Shown: positions 33,992 through 45,660, counted from the first letter of the stretch. The stretch: 64,000 nt of DNA from Amborella trichopoda (GCF_000471905.2 NW_006494916.1:141988-205987), one strand, 5' to 3'. The notes: generated from the sequence alone by a model not told the origin. A program made the numbers and translations.

Positions 33992-34719
33992 TGAGTGCGT
34001 CTTCCTTCCATCTCTCTCTTTTATCCTCTCGCCTTTCATACTCTTCTCTTCCTTTCTTCTCTCTCCTCACTTCTGTTCCCTTCTTCTCTTCTTATTCTTT
34101 CCTCATGGCCTTAATTTTGTTATGCCTTCATTGGCTCGCTTTACTACCACGATAAATTGACCATCGTGCGTAGCTAGTTGGTATTGGTAATAACGTCTAG
34201 TAGTAATCATGTGAGTCGGTCTTAGTTACAGAGCCTGTTTTACTATCATGTCAAGTAAATTATTCACCAGCTTAGTCCTCGCTCTGATTTTCTCGCTTAG
34301 TCGAATTCTTCTCTCCCCCGTCTTTCTTCTCTTGTTCTTTTTGAATGTGCATGCTTGTGTACGTTCATCAAAGAGGAAAAGGGTGAGGTCTGACCCACCT
34401 GTCTTATAACCTATGTCACATATGTGTGTGATTACAAAAAACAAAATAATACAAGCTAAGGGAGGTGATTTCGAACCAGTTTCATTACTGGGGGGCTTTC
34501 TTCATGATCTAAGAGAGCGCCCACATGAGCCAGCCCAAGTAAGTCCCAAACCCACCGTAAATATCTCTCTCACCGATTGGTAACACCCGCCCCTGTTCTC
34601 GAATAAGATTCTCAAGAGAGCGATCTCAAAAACGTCCTGGGTCTTCCCTTGAAACCTGAGATGCGTGCCACCAGATCCCCAAAGGATCCGAAGGGTGAGA
34701 TCGAGGCACTTAACCGGCT

Positions 34720-34738
34720 TGGCGATTCCACTGGGGAC
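34720..34738 (+). other. Primer-binding site of internal region C
   Basis: TGGCGATTCCACTGGGGAC, three bases after the LTR end. Same family as the site at 25655 and better preserved. Confidence 0.7.
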
Positions 34739-34946
34739 TTACTACCCCTTAGTCGGATCATTCTTGTTTGACAAGTTTCTTCTTTTATTATCTGATTTCA
34801 TTATCTTTTCACATTCTATTATGGCTTGTGGATTATGTAGCCCATTTATCCAGATTGGGGATTTTCTTATCCCTGAATTCGAGAGTGTCCCTAGGGAACA
34901 AGTTCCTTCAACTTCATTCACAACTATCCTTTTGAGCTAAGACCCC

Positions 34947-35687
34947 TTGTCTAGCTCCCAGGTCTTAACCTGGACCGGCGTGAGACTAGACCTAAAAATC
35001 CCTCACTCCCCATCTCCTCGCTTTGGTGGAAACTCCATCAAAGAGCCCTGCATCAGCTGCACTTCTGTTGCTCAACACAGCATGCACCCAGCCACCAGTA
35101 ACTCACTTGCTAGTCGAGTTCCTAAGGTACGTCGTAAGGCTGCCCACTCCCTTTCTGTAAGAGACAAACAATTTGCCATTGCTTATGTGGGTTGCCATAA
35201 GGCTACCCCAGACATTTCTGCACCATTAGTCTCTATCCTTAGAGGCTCAACACATCAAGGTGAAAACCCCACGGTCTCCATCCCTCACACACACCATAAG
35301 GCTCGTGGGTTACCCACTCGAGTCAAACTTCGGGGCAACCCTTATGTTACCTCGAGTCTGTGTCCAAGATCAAACCTTCCAAGGTCAGGTCTTGTACACG
35401 CTATCCATATGCATCCCACCGCTCAGGGCAACACCATTGTTATGCCAACCCGAGTACACAAGAGAAGACCTCCCTGTCCTCCTACTTTGCACACACAAGC
35501 GCACCTTGTAAGGGGAAAGCCTACACCTGTTCTCTTACAGATACCTGCTCGTAGTTCTCGGCCTCCTAAGGCCAGATCACTTGCACGAGCTAGGGCTGAC
35601 CCCCAGGTCTCCCGTAATCCTTCTACAAGGGGCGCACACACGTCGCCATCACAAACGCCCTTTCGCTCTACTCAGGCCTCCTTATGA
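34947..35687 (+). CDS. Leader frame upstream of gag, 246 codons, basic and Pro/Arg/Ser/His-rich
   Basis: Open without a stop from just after 34940 to 35687. No ATG at its upstream end: 34947 is TTG and the first in-frame ATG is at 35082 (residue 46). The peptide is low-complexity and strongly basic (VHKRRPPCPP, RSSRPPKARSLARARAD) with many SLASR/PTRV-type words. Region B has a broken relative. Its place between primer site and gag is where Ogre-type elements carry an extra frame of unknown role. It may equally be leader RNA that happens to be open. Confidence 0.45.
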   Translation: MSSSQVLTWTGVRLDLKIPHSPSPRFGGNSIKEPCISCTSVAQHSMHPATSNSLASRVPKVRRKAAHSLSVRDKQFAIAYVGCHKATPDISAPLVSILRGSTHQGENPTVSIPHTHHKARGLPTRVKLRGNPYVTSSLCPRSNLPRSGLVHAIHMHPTAQGNTIVMPTRVHKRRPPCPPTLHTQAHLVRGKPTPVLLQIPARSSRPPKARSLARARADPQVSRNPSTRGAHTSPSQTPFRSTQASL

Positions 35688-35929
35688 GTCAATCCTGCTA
35701 TGGCCCACTTTTCCTTCATAGATCAAGCACTTTCAGCCTTGGCACTCGAAGATTTGCCCCAAGAGTACCATCTTGAACCAGCGTCGTTACTTGGGCCGTG
35801 TCTCTGGAGCCCACAAGAGAGCTTGGGGAATTGACCTGATGGAAGATTGAGTCCTTCAACCTCCCCGACTGACCCTCATCCATTATCGCACCTGATGAAG
35901 GCATCTCTCTCCTGTGAAAGAAGAGCCGA

Positions 35930-37480
35930 CTAGCAGCAACTTAGATATCAATTTTAACGCGAGGTCCATCAAAACCTCAAGGCTAAATGCAATAGAGGCC
36001 TGTAAATTTTGACAAGGAAGGTGACCAAGGCAGTCAAAATAACCAATTCTGATGACCCTCTTCACCTGAATTCTTTCTACACCCTTCAGATGATGAAGCC
36101 TGAAGAAGAGCTCCATGAGCCCTATGCTGTGGTTACTATCATAGAAGAAGAGCTAGCCACTCAGCAGTCATGGTCCCAAGACTGTCGAGAACTGGTCCAA
36201 ACGCGATCAGCATACAAGAGTCGATTTTAGTTAGGGCATGCTGGCCACCTATTCACTAACCTACCACGTATGACGCGTCAAGCTCGCAAGCCTTCAATTG
36301 CCACTAACGTTGACCACCATAGAGAAATGGTCAGCAAATGGTTGAAAGCGAGCCTAGTGATGTGCAGGAAGAGCGCATGAACAAGTTTGAGGATATGGTG
36401 CGCTCGATGATGAAAAAGATCGATCATATCAGCATCGCATGCCAGTCGGCTAACCATGAGGTTAATTCCCATCACTCTGATGGTGCACCTCCATGGAAGT
36501 CCCCTCTTTCTACCTCATAGGACAATTATGTCCCTCATCTTGTCTCTCAAATAGACATTGATGCTATGGTCACCTATAGCCTAAAGAACAGACAAATCCC
36601 AGGGATACAAGGTGCGATGCCTTATCAAAGGCCATACCCCTCGTATATTGATTAGGTCACATTTCCCTTAGATTATAAGAAAGGGAAGTTTCCTTTATTT
36701 AATGGAACCACGTCCCCAAACGAGCATATTGCCCACTTCCAGGCAGCATGTTGAGAAATAGCAGTTGACGGGAGACTTATTCTCCGACAGTTCATTGAGA
36801 CCCTCGATGGCCCAGCATTTCAATGGTATGCCTGACTTCCTTCAAACGCAGTGCATACGTGGGAGGAGATGAAGAAGCTGCTCTATCGACGATTCTATGA
36901 GGTTCGAGAGAGAGGTTCAAGCTGTCAAATTTCTCACCCTGTCTCAAGACCCTGATGAGCCTGTGGATCAGTTCATATCAAGAAGGAGAAGCTTGGCTTC
37001 CCACCATCTTAATCCTATGTCTGAGAAGGAAGTAGTCCCAACTTGCATTCGGAACATGCTACCTGAGATCGCTCTACATGTCGAGGCTTCTAATCTGACC
37101 TCCATGTCAGAGTTGATCTTGAAATTAGTTCGCATAGAAAGTTTATCATGCCATCATGGTGGGATACGACAACCATCTACAAGTTCAACTAACAATTGGG
37201 GCAATGGTAGCTCTCGAAATAACACACCAGGCAACCAACAGAAAGGCGTAATCAGTGCAGCCATCATGGTCAGTGATTCAAAGTAGGCTCCATCCCAAAC
37301 TTTGGACCTTTCTAAAGGGGTAAGCACGACAAAGGTAACACCCCATCGGAGGATCAATCATCCCACAGATGACCGCTACACACTGAAGGATATTATCGAG
37401 GCCCTGATTCAGAAGGGTTAGATAAAGCCTTAAGATTTAAAGAAGGCCTTTAGGGCAGAAGATGCCTCCCATGCCATAAC
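35930..37480 (+). pseudogene. Region C gag, N-terminal and capsid part, broken
   Basis: N-terminal EERMNKFEDMVRSMMKKIDH (36368 on) leads to the capsid core: YSLKNRQIPGIQG, YPSYID, KGKFPLFNGTTSPNEHIAHFQAAC and ETLDGPAFQWYA. A frameshift at about 36897 moves to a 129-codon frame (to 37286) with LTLSQDPDEPVDQFISRRRSLASHH and EIALHVEASNLTSMSELIL. Stops at about 36518, 36654, 36754, 36834 and 37286. Confidence 0.75.
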
Positions 37481-38840
37481 CATCCAAGTGGAAGACAAAA
37501 TGCCCAATATCCTTTATGCCTTCTTCATTATAATGCATCAAGAAGGCATAATCACATTGAAGCAAGTAAGGCAACCACATCGCCTTGCTATGGGGACTGA
37601 AGATCATTGGTGCCCGTATCATCAAATTAGAGGCCATTACCTGTCAAAATGCACAGGTTTCCTTGATATATTCCCAAAGAAAATGCGGGAGTGTCAGGAG
37701 TGTTCCAATCTCCCTGTAACTGATCCCTAAGTCATTCCTCTATCGGGTCAAGAAGGTCTCACAGAGCAGGATCTTCCTAACAATGACTCGAACTCCACCG
37801 AATTCTTGACTTCCCAGCCATGGATAGCCTATAATAGCCGAAGCAGACTCAAGTCCTTAAGGCGAGAAGTAGTTCGCCAAGTTAGAGTTGTTCGCCAGCC
37901 CAGCGAGACGAATCAAACATAACCTCAGAAAACTAGAAAGAGACAGGCACCATGGGCTACTTGCCAAAGAAGTAAGACCACTCAACCCACAGTCGAGCAG
38001 GAATTTCTCAGGCCCCTTCCCCCACTGCCAACTTTACTGGACTTCATCCCTGACACGATCCTTCTTCCTTCTTCATCCTGCCAAGAAGACGTCCCCGTGC
38101 CATCTTCCTCTCAGCATATCTCCGATGAGGGTGATGACATTAAAAGCACTCCCCAAAGGTCTAAGCAAGGGAAAGACCTAAAAGACCCCCTGTGCCCGTC
38201 CAGCCCTAGTGATGATGTAGAAAGCTGCCCAGATCGGTCTGATGAGGAGAACAACCTTAAAAGTCCCCCACCTTCTAACCCTTCTTATGCTCTCATTCTT
38301 TCTCGTCTATGTGTCTTACAGGTACAACCTTGATATGTCTGGACTTCGAGGCTCTCGACAGAGAACTTGAGAGATAAAACATAACTAAGACACAATGGAA
38401 GCGATTGAAAAAGACCTTGGCACAGGCAACAGGATTCTTAACAGTCACCGATGCCTTGACAGCTCAAGCCAAGGCAGAGCCACCTTCGTCAAATAAGCAC
38501 AAGAAGTCGAAGCCAAAGAAACCCCAGTGGCCCCCTGAGCCTGACTTAGAGCAGAGATTGAGAGAGTCAAATTGACAAAGCTCCTATTCTCAGGGAGCTT
38601 TCCACATGGTGAAAATTTCAAGAGCAATACCCACCACGAGACAGATAAATCTCAGATCGACAGATAAATCTCAGATAAGGGAAGACGCTGCAGCCTCTAG
38701 AGCAGAAGTTGAGAACCTTGAAGTTCCCCAATCCGCCACTACCCCCTAATTCAAAGACTAGTCTTCCGATCTTATAGCTCCCTGGGCTCCTTCCTACTCC
38801 CAATACTTCAAACAATACATCTATTCTCCAATTCCCTAGG
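37481..38840 (+). pseudogene. Region C gag zinc knuckle and acidic spacer
   Basis: The frame 37488-37730 has the full C-x2-H-x3-GH-x4-C knuckle (WCPYHQIRGHYLSKC, about 37608-37653). After a stop at 37730 the spacer continues in other frames with the same acidic repeats as region B (DEGDDIKS, PSDDVESCPDRSDEEN). Linker to protease is broken at 38575 and 38655. Confidence 0.7.
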
Positions 38841-38846
38841 ACTCCT

Positions 38847-40420
38847 TTGATCCCATGTACTCAGTCTCTTCCAAAACCTCAATCTTTCATCACTCAAACC
38901 AAGCCCGCTGTGCAATCAAGTCAGCCAGCAGGCCAAAAAAAACATTTTATATCCAAACCTACTCCTCAACCCAATATACCACCCAAATCAGTGGCAAGAC
39001 CAGGAGCACAAGGCCTTGATCATGAAAAGGTGAAATATGATGTGATAGAGCATTTACGGAAGCTTCTGGCTCTTCACAGTGTCAACAACGCCCTCATGCT
39101 CTCAAAGGATTATCAGGTGGCTTTGGTTTAAGCTCTCTCTAACCCAGAAGTGTACGAAACTGAAGTAGAATCCATTGAGGTAGACTTACAATTCTACAAG
39201 GATGTATGCCAATCACCGTTTCAGAGGACGATTTGCAACTAGGGGAAAAGTTTCATAATCGCCCTCTCTTTGTTACTGGTGAATTACATGCATGCCGCAT
39301 CAACCGAATTATATTAGACGGAGGGTCGACAGTCAACCTTATTCCAAGGAGGATCCTTACTCGATTAAGGTTGGGGTCTGAAGATCTTACCCCGACCACA
39401 TCACAGTTCAAGGGTTCAACCAATCAGGGAGAAGCCAGCTGGCACGAAAAGCCTTCATTTTAAGATCGATGAGTTGAACAATTACGCCCTGTTTCATGTA
39501 ATCAACACCGACACTTCCTACAATATTTTCCTCGGTTAGTCATGGCTGCATGACCAGGGGTGGTTCCATCAACATTGCATCAGTGCTTCAAATATAGTCG
39601 AGATGGGAGACAACATACGGTCTATGCTGATAAGAGGCCATTCTCTATAGTCGAAACTAACTATGCTGTTGCTAAATATTACTTCACGGATCTAACATTG
39701 TCTCAGAAGCCGCATGATGGAGGTCACAAGTCTACAATCAAGACAGGGTCTTTGTCTCATGAAGATGTCGAAGATGTTGGGAGAACATTGGTGAACATGT
39801 TTAAAGAGGTTGAAAGGCAGGGCAGAATCTTACTCCTAACCACCCTTCATTCTTACATCACAACCATCAACCCTGAAGAAACTACTTCTTTGTTTGAAAA
39901 GGAGTTTTCGCCCTCTGCTCCTAGTTCTGAACCAGAGGTTATTTCTGAGATCGAGAAAGCCATGGGGGTAGAATTTTCAGCTCTAAGGATCACCTATACG
40001 CCAGACCAGTAGAAAGTCTTACATATCCCCATTGCGCTCTTGAAATCAGAAGCGACGTGACAACCACCGCAAAATGTGTTTCAAAATTCAGTTCCTGTAA
40101 GTATAGAGGATGCTCCTCAAACCGTTGACCAACTAAAAGTTTTACTTTTGCCTGACCTCTCAGGAGGAGAGAAGTTCGATGAAGAGCAACTTTCTTCCCC
40201 TCAGGGGCAGGATCCCCTAGCAAACTTAAAAACAAAAATTCGCAATCTCCAGAGTTAGTTGAAGGTTATGCATATCGTTTCAAAACATCTCAAGGAGTTC
40301 GTGTCGGAGACTAACAGCTATGATGAGCTTGAGGTAAATGTGTCACTAATGGAGGTCTAGGGCCCTCCTAACTGAACTATTTATAGCAACCAGGCTCACC
40401 AAATCATGAGGAAAATGATC
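38847..40420 (+). pseudogene. Region C protease and downstream linker
   Basis: Blocks: HEKVKYDVIEHLRKLLAL (about 39025), active-site loop LDGGSTVNLIPRRIL (Asp at 39317), HDQG-type CFKYSRDGRQHTVYADKRPFS (39590 on) and SHEDVEDVGRTLVNMFKEVERQG. The stretch 39560-40012 is open for 150 codons. Frameshifts near 39130, 39400 and 39550. The last sense text, about 40395-40420 (AHQIMRKM), equals copy A near 8560, so the next 3' part was removed by deletion before RT. Confidence 0.75.
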
Positions 40421-40699
40421 TATGTTGGATAATCAGACATTAAGGGGGGAAAAAGCAATGACTCCTCATTTCGAAGCTATCCAAGCCGCAACAGCCCACC
40501 ATGGGGCTAAACAAGGCCTCGGGTATTAGCATCTTGCAGAGATAAAAGTGTCGAGAGGCCTTGAAAATAAAAATCACATGAGGTGCAGTAAAAGTTAGAA
40601 GAGAATGAAATCATGCAGCAAAGTCAATCAAAAGAGAGAAGTGCTTTATTCATCAGTTAAAACTTTTACAAGTACTGGCAAGAGGAAATGTCAAGTTCA

Positions 40700-43600
40700 G
40701 AAACGATTAATCATCTTATTGATCTCTGCGCATAAGAGATTTCTCGATGCCCTAAACATGTTCCTTCTGCTCCGTCACCGTTGGAGTCTCCTCTGTCATC
40801 GCCACAGTTTCCGACACAATTGTTCCATTGAGTTCGAACAAATCTTCAACCAAAGAGGCCTTCATGGCCGTCCTTTGAACCATCTCTGTTTCAAGGCTTG
40901 TGAATTCCTACCTCAATATTCTCATCTCCTCTCGAATTTCAATCATTCTCTTGAAGCTTCCTTGCGCCTCCCTCTTGAGATCCTGCTAACGGCCAGTTAT
41001 TGTGGCCTTCTTATCAATGCCAGCATCTATCTTCTCCCGATGGTGCAAGATCGACTCCTCTAAAGAGGCTAGCCTCCGAGTTTCTTCCTCATGATGTAGT
41101 GCTCCCAACCGCTAGCTCTCCAACTCGTTTAGAGTTGCATCAAAATGGGAAAGCACTTTTGGTGCACTCTCAACTATAGTAGTCGGAGCTAACTCCCTCA
41201 GCTTTGCTAAAGCTTTGTCCAACGCATTGAAAGGTAGCTCCCTCAAGCCTTGAAACTCTAACCATGCCTGCAATCATGCTAGAAACACCACTGAAATAAG
41301 GGGAGCTGCTGAGACCACTATTGCTGAGGAAACCTCGACCTCAAGGACATGGCTTGTTGAAGTGATAGCCATCTGAGCCGCTGACTCCTCCGAAACAAGG
41401 GCAAAACATAGAGCTTCTTACCCCTCAGACTCAAAAGCAACCCCAGCCTCAACCTGCCTGGGTTCCTCAATGCCAGTCTCGCTGTCTTGACCCTCTCTTA
41501 TGGGGACCTCTACTTGCTCTTCATCATGTTGAATTGTCGCCTCGACATTATCAAGTTCAGGAACCACCTCTTCTCTTTGGCCTTCGCCAGCCAATTCATC
41601 TCTAGCCACAGTTTCGTCCATTTAGCTTTCGCTTTCAATAGCCAGAACCTTGGTCACGAAGAGTTCAACTCCCTTATCTTCACGACCTATATCCACGAGG
41701 ATAGCAACCTCTTGGTGCTTAGACACGTCAACACCTTCAGGCTCTTCTCCTTGAGTCATAGCCTCTGCCTCGGGTGGGGCACTAAGCTCCTAAGGCATGG
41801 AGGCCACATCAACATCAAAGGCCCTTTTTCATCCTCGTCAATCTCCATCCGAGCAGCATCTAACTTAGGAACTACCCCTGGACTCAAGGGCGCTTGCCCA
41901 AGATCTAGAGTAACCTCCCGATCAGAAGCAATGACAATGGGATAAAGGTGGCCGAAGTCCTTTGCCTCAGTTTCTGAGGAAAAAGAAAACAATTCAAGAG
42001 AAGCAGAAGGCGGTCTAGAGAGCGCAGAAGGTGATACTGGAGTAGTTCCTAAAAGATCAAAAGAGGAAGAGCTACCTCTTGATTCTGACATCATAAGAAG
42101 CTTGGCACTTTTGTGCCTCCGAGTATGCCCACTAACTGAACGCAGTGCACGTGTATTGGCAGCGGTCGAGCGCTTTCTTTTCTTCCCCCCTACTGGAGTA
42201 GGAGCAGCCTTTTCAGATCCACCTCCCAGAGAAGGCCCTCCAGCCAATTTACTGTTGGGACCACTCCAGATTGGGGAGTTCAAGTCCTATGGGGGATATT
42301 TCTCATAACCAGGGACTTGTCACCCCTCATCCCACTCAAAGATTGTCGAAAACACTCTCAGTCCTCGTCTTCATTGCAAGAAATTCTGGCGAGGCCTCAT
42401 CAATTGCTATCTCACGCGGAAGCTCTAAAGCTCGCTAGTTAGAGGGATAATCTAAGACGAATACCGCACCAGGAGTAGGAACATCCACCTGTCTCCTTTG
42501 CCTGGTATCTTGACTTTAGTTACTATTCACCCTTTTCCAAGGGTGACCTTTATTCTAATATCCCTTGCTCATGATTCTCCACCAGTTCACATAGGCCTTG
42601 GTTATGCGGACCGTCCTGTCGAAGTGAGGTAACACATATTTGCTGGTTTCTATCATCTCTAGACAAATAGTCTAAGCAGTCCGCTCTGGCTGCTAGCACT
42701 CATGAAAAGTTCCAAACTCTTTTGTCTTCCCTTTATTCACCTCACTCCGATGGTTTTCAAAAAACATCAAGAATGGGCAGCCCTGATCAAGCCCGTGTTG
42801 ACGGGCGAAGCGATGAGGGAAATACCCCTCTAACCTGGCACTGTGCTGAGTCCGATAAGGTAAGACTCCCCCTCTGATGCTCAGAATGAACATGAGGTCC
42901 TTAATCTTTGTTGGAGCACCGTTCAGCTCCTTCCTCAACTCATCAATGAAAGCACAGTCGATGAAGCTCCCGATCGGAAAGAGCTCCCACCTCATGTTCA
43001 AAGAATCATTCCCAAATAGACCCCGAGCCTCTCTTGGGGTATGAAAGATAGCCCTCTAGTTGGCAATCCTCATCAATAAGGGCCACCGTTTATCTCTTGA
43101 GCACTAGTGCTTGATGTAGGTGTCAGGGAAATAGGCCCCTAGCCACCAGTACACGTAATGCACAGGGAATGGAGTTTTAGAATCCCTGAGAAATGCCTCT
43201 TTTTTTATAATACCATTCCCTCCCTCTTTTCCCCTGTAGGCCTTTCCACGGGAGATGGCCCCCAAACCATGGTATATGTTGCGCAAGACCGGCTGAGCAA
43301 GGGCATACTCAAGTCTCTGGCCATGTCACAGGCCACATATATTATGCCTGGATGAGTGTCGTCCCCCAACCAAGAAGCACGAATTTGCAAAAAAATAAGG
43401 CCAAATACATGGCCAAGAAGGCACTGTCATCACTGGTCTTGAGTTGATTTATGGGAGGCGTCTCCTTTGCAACTGCCTTCCCTTTCCCTTCGGGGTGCCC
43501 TGACTACCTTCAAGATAATCCCCATAAAAGAATTTCACCCACTCTGTGAAAGTGACCCTGCCATTACTAGACCGGTTGGCAATCGATTGGTAGGTCTTGA

Positions 43601-44296
43601 AGATCTTTTGAAGACAGGCAGGCGACTCTTCATTTCTTAAGTTAGCACAACCGAAGATGACCGAGTTCGAAAGCACGGACTCGTCATACATAACCCCAAT
43701 CAACGGGAGACCTCCAATAAAATGAAGACCTAGTAGAGAGATTTCTGCTTCCCCATGCCCAACGGTCAAGTATTACTAACATGGCTCCATGTCTCCAGCA
43801 ACACCTTTACTGTATTGGAGCAACGGTCATAGTAGCCGCCCCAACACTGAATCGCTGCTAATAAGGAAGCACGTTCAAGAGTGCTTCTATACTATGTCAA
43901 TACCTTGGCAGTCCAGGAAGTGTATCCCTTCAGGTTTTGGTGCTCCCCCAAAATCCGGAGGCCTTTTGTTGACCACTTTAGTAGTCCCTTTGCCTATACC
44001 ATTCACTTTCCTAAGGTAAGCAAGTTCTCCCCGGAAGCTATATTAAATTGCATGCAATGAAGAAGCGCCATCCCTTCTTCAGTATTGATGTTGCCATCAT
44101 TGTCCTCCGGTGCTTCGAAACAAACGGGGTCAGTAATGAAAGTGACACTAAGGGGCCACTCTGGTTCCCATACTGGCTGGGACAACCAAATGGGCTCACC
44201 CCTTGATAAAACCTCACTTGTAAAATCACAGGTACCGATCTCTCCCTCCCTTGGAAGCCTCTTCACATCAGGAATTCGGCAAGAAGAACCAGCCAT
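40700..44296 (-). pseudogene. Antisense gene: plant-mobile-domain-like protein with coiled-coil tail
   Basis: Starts at ATG 44296 (MAGSSCRIPDVKRLP, open to 44003), then continues through several minus-strand frames for about 3.6 kb. The N-terminal half has words typical of the plant mobile domain (aminotransferase-like) group: VTFTEWVKFFYGDYL (about 43560), DDSAFLAMYLALFFCKFVL (about 43400), VACDMARDLS and NIYHGLGA (about 43270), and EGYFPHRFARQHGLDQG (about 42810). A Ser-rich basic middle (41756-42283) and an acidic stretch (41418-41621) precede a charged helical C-terminus with heptad-like spacing (RRLASLEESILHHREKI, KRMIEIREEMRIL; about 41070-40780). Downstream lies an AATAAA-like site. 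Some Tat-lineage elements are known to carry antisense genes here. At least six frame breaks, so not functional now. The protein's role is unknown. Confidence 0.65.
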
Positions 44297-44379
44297 TATA
44301 AAGGGCTCGATGGTTTACTCCCAAATGTTGCTAAGACATTGGATCAATGTCGGTTATTTTTCCCAATACTCAGGATCGA

Positions 44380-44600
44380 TTGCGTGCCAACAACTAGCGT
44401 CGATTGAGTCTGTTAACACTCAGCGTCGGTTGAGCTTGTCAATGCCCAGCGCTGGTTGTGTGTTAATGACTAACGCCGGTCAACGTCGGTTTAGCTTGTC
44501 AATGCCCAGTGCCGGTTGCATGTCAAGCGACTAGCGTTGGTTGAGTTCAGATTGCCAATAACCAGCATTCTTTGAGCTTTTCAAAGGCCAGTGCGGCCTG
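44380..44600 (+). repeat. AGCGTCGATTGAG minisatellite at the start of LTR 2d
   Basis: About 7 irregular units of 25-40 bp on the theme CAACTAGCGTCGATTGAG / CTCAGCGTCGGTTGAGC / CCCAGCGCTGGTTG, with GTCAATG spacers. It lies in the leader of the antisense gene when read on the minus strand. Confidence 0.65.
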
Positions 44601-44775
44601 TGATCGGATCTCTCGCATGTGCCACATATCCTAATCATGACACCTCGAACTCAGCTGGGCCGATTGACACCTCGAACTCCTCAGGCGCCGCCTGACACAT
44701 GAGCAAATGTCAACCGTCACCACTTCTCACTGATCTGCTTGACACACAAAAGAGGTAATCGTACACCTTCTCTGT

Positions 44776-44860
44776 GACGGTTCACCTCCCACGATGGTTC
44801 ACCTCCTACAACCGTACATCTTCCACGACGGTCCGCCTCTTGTGACTGTTTGTCTCTCGC
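44776..44860 (+). repeat. Five exact-length 17-bp units in LTR 2d
   Basis: Units at 44776, 44793, 44810, 44827 and 44844, each 17 bp with no length change: GACGGTTCACCTCCCAC and four diverged variants. It lies within the antisense leader. Confidence 0.7.
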
Positions 44861-45209
44861 CAGAACTTCTTCTACATGGCTGGAAACCCACCAAAAAACT
44901 TTCTCGCATGCATTTTTCACCTGGATGTCACCAAAACCTCAACGAAAACTTTTGCAAACTTCCCCTAAGTCCTTGGGAACCTCTACAACACCACTAACAG
45001 TGTCGAAAAGTTACCACAACCCCCGAGAAACCCCTTAAAACTCCCTGGAAAACTCTCAAGACGTGCGGAAGGGCTCACTGCTTCACTTCTCGCCTCTTCT
45101 ACAAAAAGAAAAAATGCAGTCAGAACCTCTTATGTTTCTTGAAATTTCTTGGAGAACTCTCCTTTCCCGCTCATTTCCCTGCAACTTCACTAAATTCTTG
45201 GCAAAGTAT

Positions 45210-45335
45210 GCTCGCCGAAGGCCTTCCCTGTAAAACCACTGGGAGTCCCACTGTCTGCCGAAAACCTTCCCTACAAAACCACCGGGAGTCCCACTATTTG
45301 CTGAAAACCTTCCCTGCAAAACCATTGCTAGATTC
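45210..45335 (+). repeat. Short repeat block in the antisense leader of LTR 2d
   Basis: Three units of 42-45 bp on the theme GCCGAAGGCCTTCCCTGTAA plus ACCACTGGGAGTCCCACT, starting near 45207, 45256 and 45298. On the minus strand they give an apparent repeat in a 97-codon frame that I regard as non-coding leader. Confidence 0.6.
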
Positions 45336-45448
45336 CCACTGCTCTCCGGAACTTCAACCGAACACCCTCTCCTCACTGTTAAGAAAATTTTTGCTTTAGT
45401 TTTTTTTGACCCGTGGTGAAAAGTGAGGGAAAATGGGATTTTACTGCC

Positions 45449-45457
45449 TTATATAAG
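45449..45457 (-). promoter_or_regulatory. Minus-strand TATA box of the antisense gene (LTR 2d)
   Basis: CTTATATAAG is near-palindromic; read on the minus strand it lies about 1,155 bp upstream of ATG 44296. The equivalent minus-strand TATAAAAG in LTR 2f (62277-62284) is at nearly the same distance from that copy's ATG (61130). Sequence just downstream on the minus strand (AAAACCCCATT / AAAATCCCATT) is shared. A leader of this length may contain an intron. Confidence 0.5.
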
Positions 45458-45462
45458 CCAAA

Positions 45463-45660
45463 CAACCTAGCACTGATTGACTTCGCACCGGGTGAATTAT
45501 AAACAACTCTAGCATCGGTTGGCTTGGCGCTTGGTGAATTCCAAACAATCCTAGCGCCAGTTGACTTGGCACCTCGTGAATTCCAAACAACTCTAGCACC
45601 AGTCGACTTGGTGTCGGGTGAATTTCAGAATGACCCTAACGACGGTTAACTTAGAGCCGA
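45463..45660 (+). repeat. 42-bp minisatellite in LTR 2d
   Basis: Four to five units of about 42 bp: CTAGCACTGATTGACTT or CTAGCGCCAGTTGACTTGG followed by a GGTGAATTCCAAACAA-type tail. Two units remain in LTR 2a at about 22690-22775, right at the inverted junction. Confidence 0.7.

Larger units (their letters stand above)
32692..34717 (+). repeat. Family-2 LTR 2c, shared between regions B and C, lacking U3
   Basis: Starts inside the LTR (TTCTCGAGCAGTAGCAGAG, equivalent to 49207 of 2d) and runs through TATA (32846-32853), AATAAA (near 32908), CT-rich block, hairpin array and the conserved 3' block to CTTAACCG, then the primer site. About 4.9 kb of U3 is missing compared with 2d. Confidence 0.85.
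34739..44310 (+). mobile_element. Internal region C of family 2 (gag-protease plus antisense gene)
   Basis: Order on the plus strand: leader frame, gag, zinc knuckle and spacer, protease. At about 40430 the sense polyprotein stops and the antisense gene (minus strand, 40700-44296) begins almost at once. RT, RNase H and integrase are absent. Flanked by LTR 2c and the full LTR 2d. Confidence 0.85.

Noticed and set aside
45083..45376. 97-codon minus-strand frame with internal repeat
   Set aside because: It lies in the predicted antisense leader, is created by a 42-45-bp repeat block, and has no equivalent in LTR 2f.
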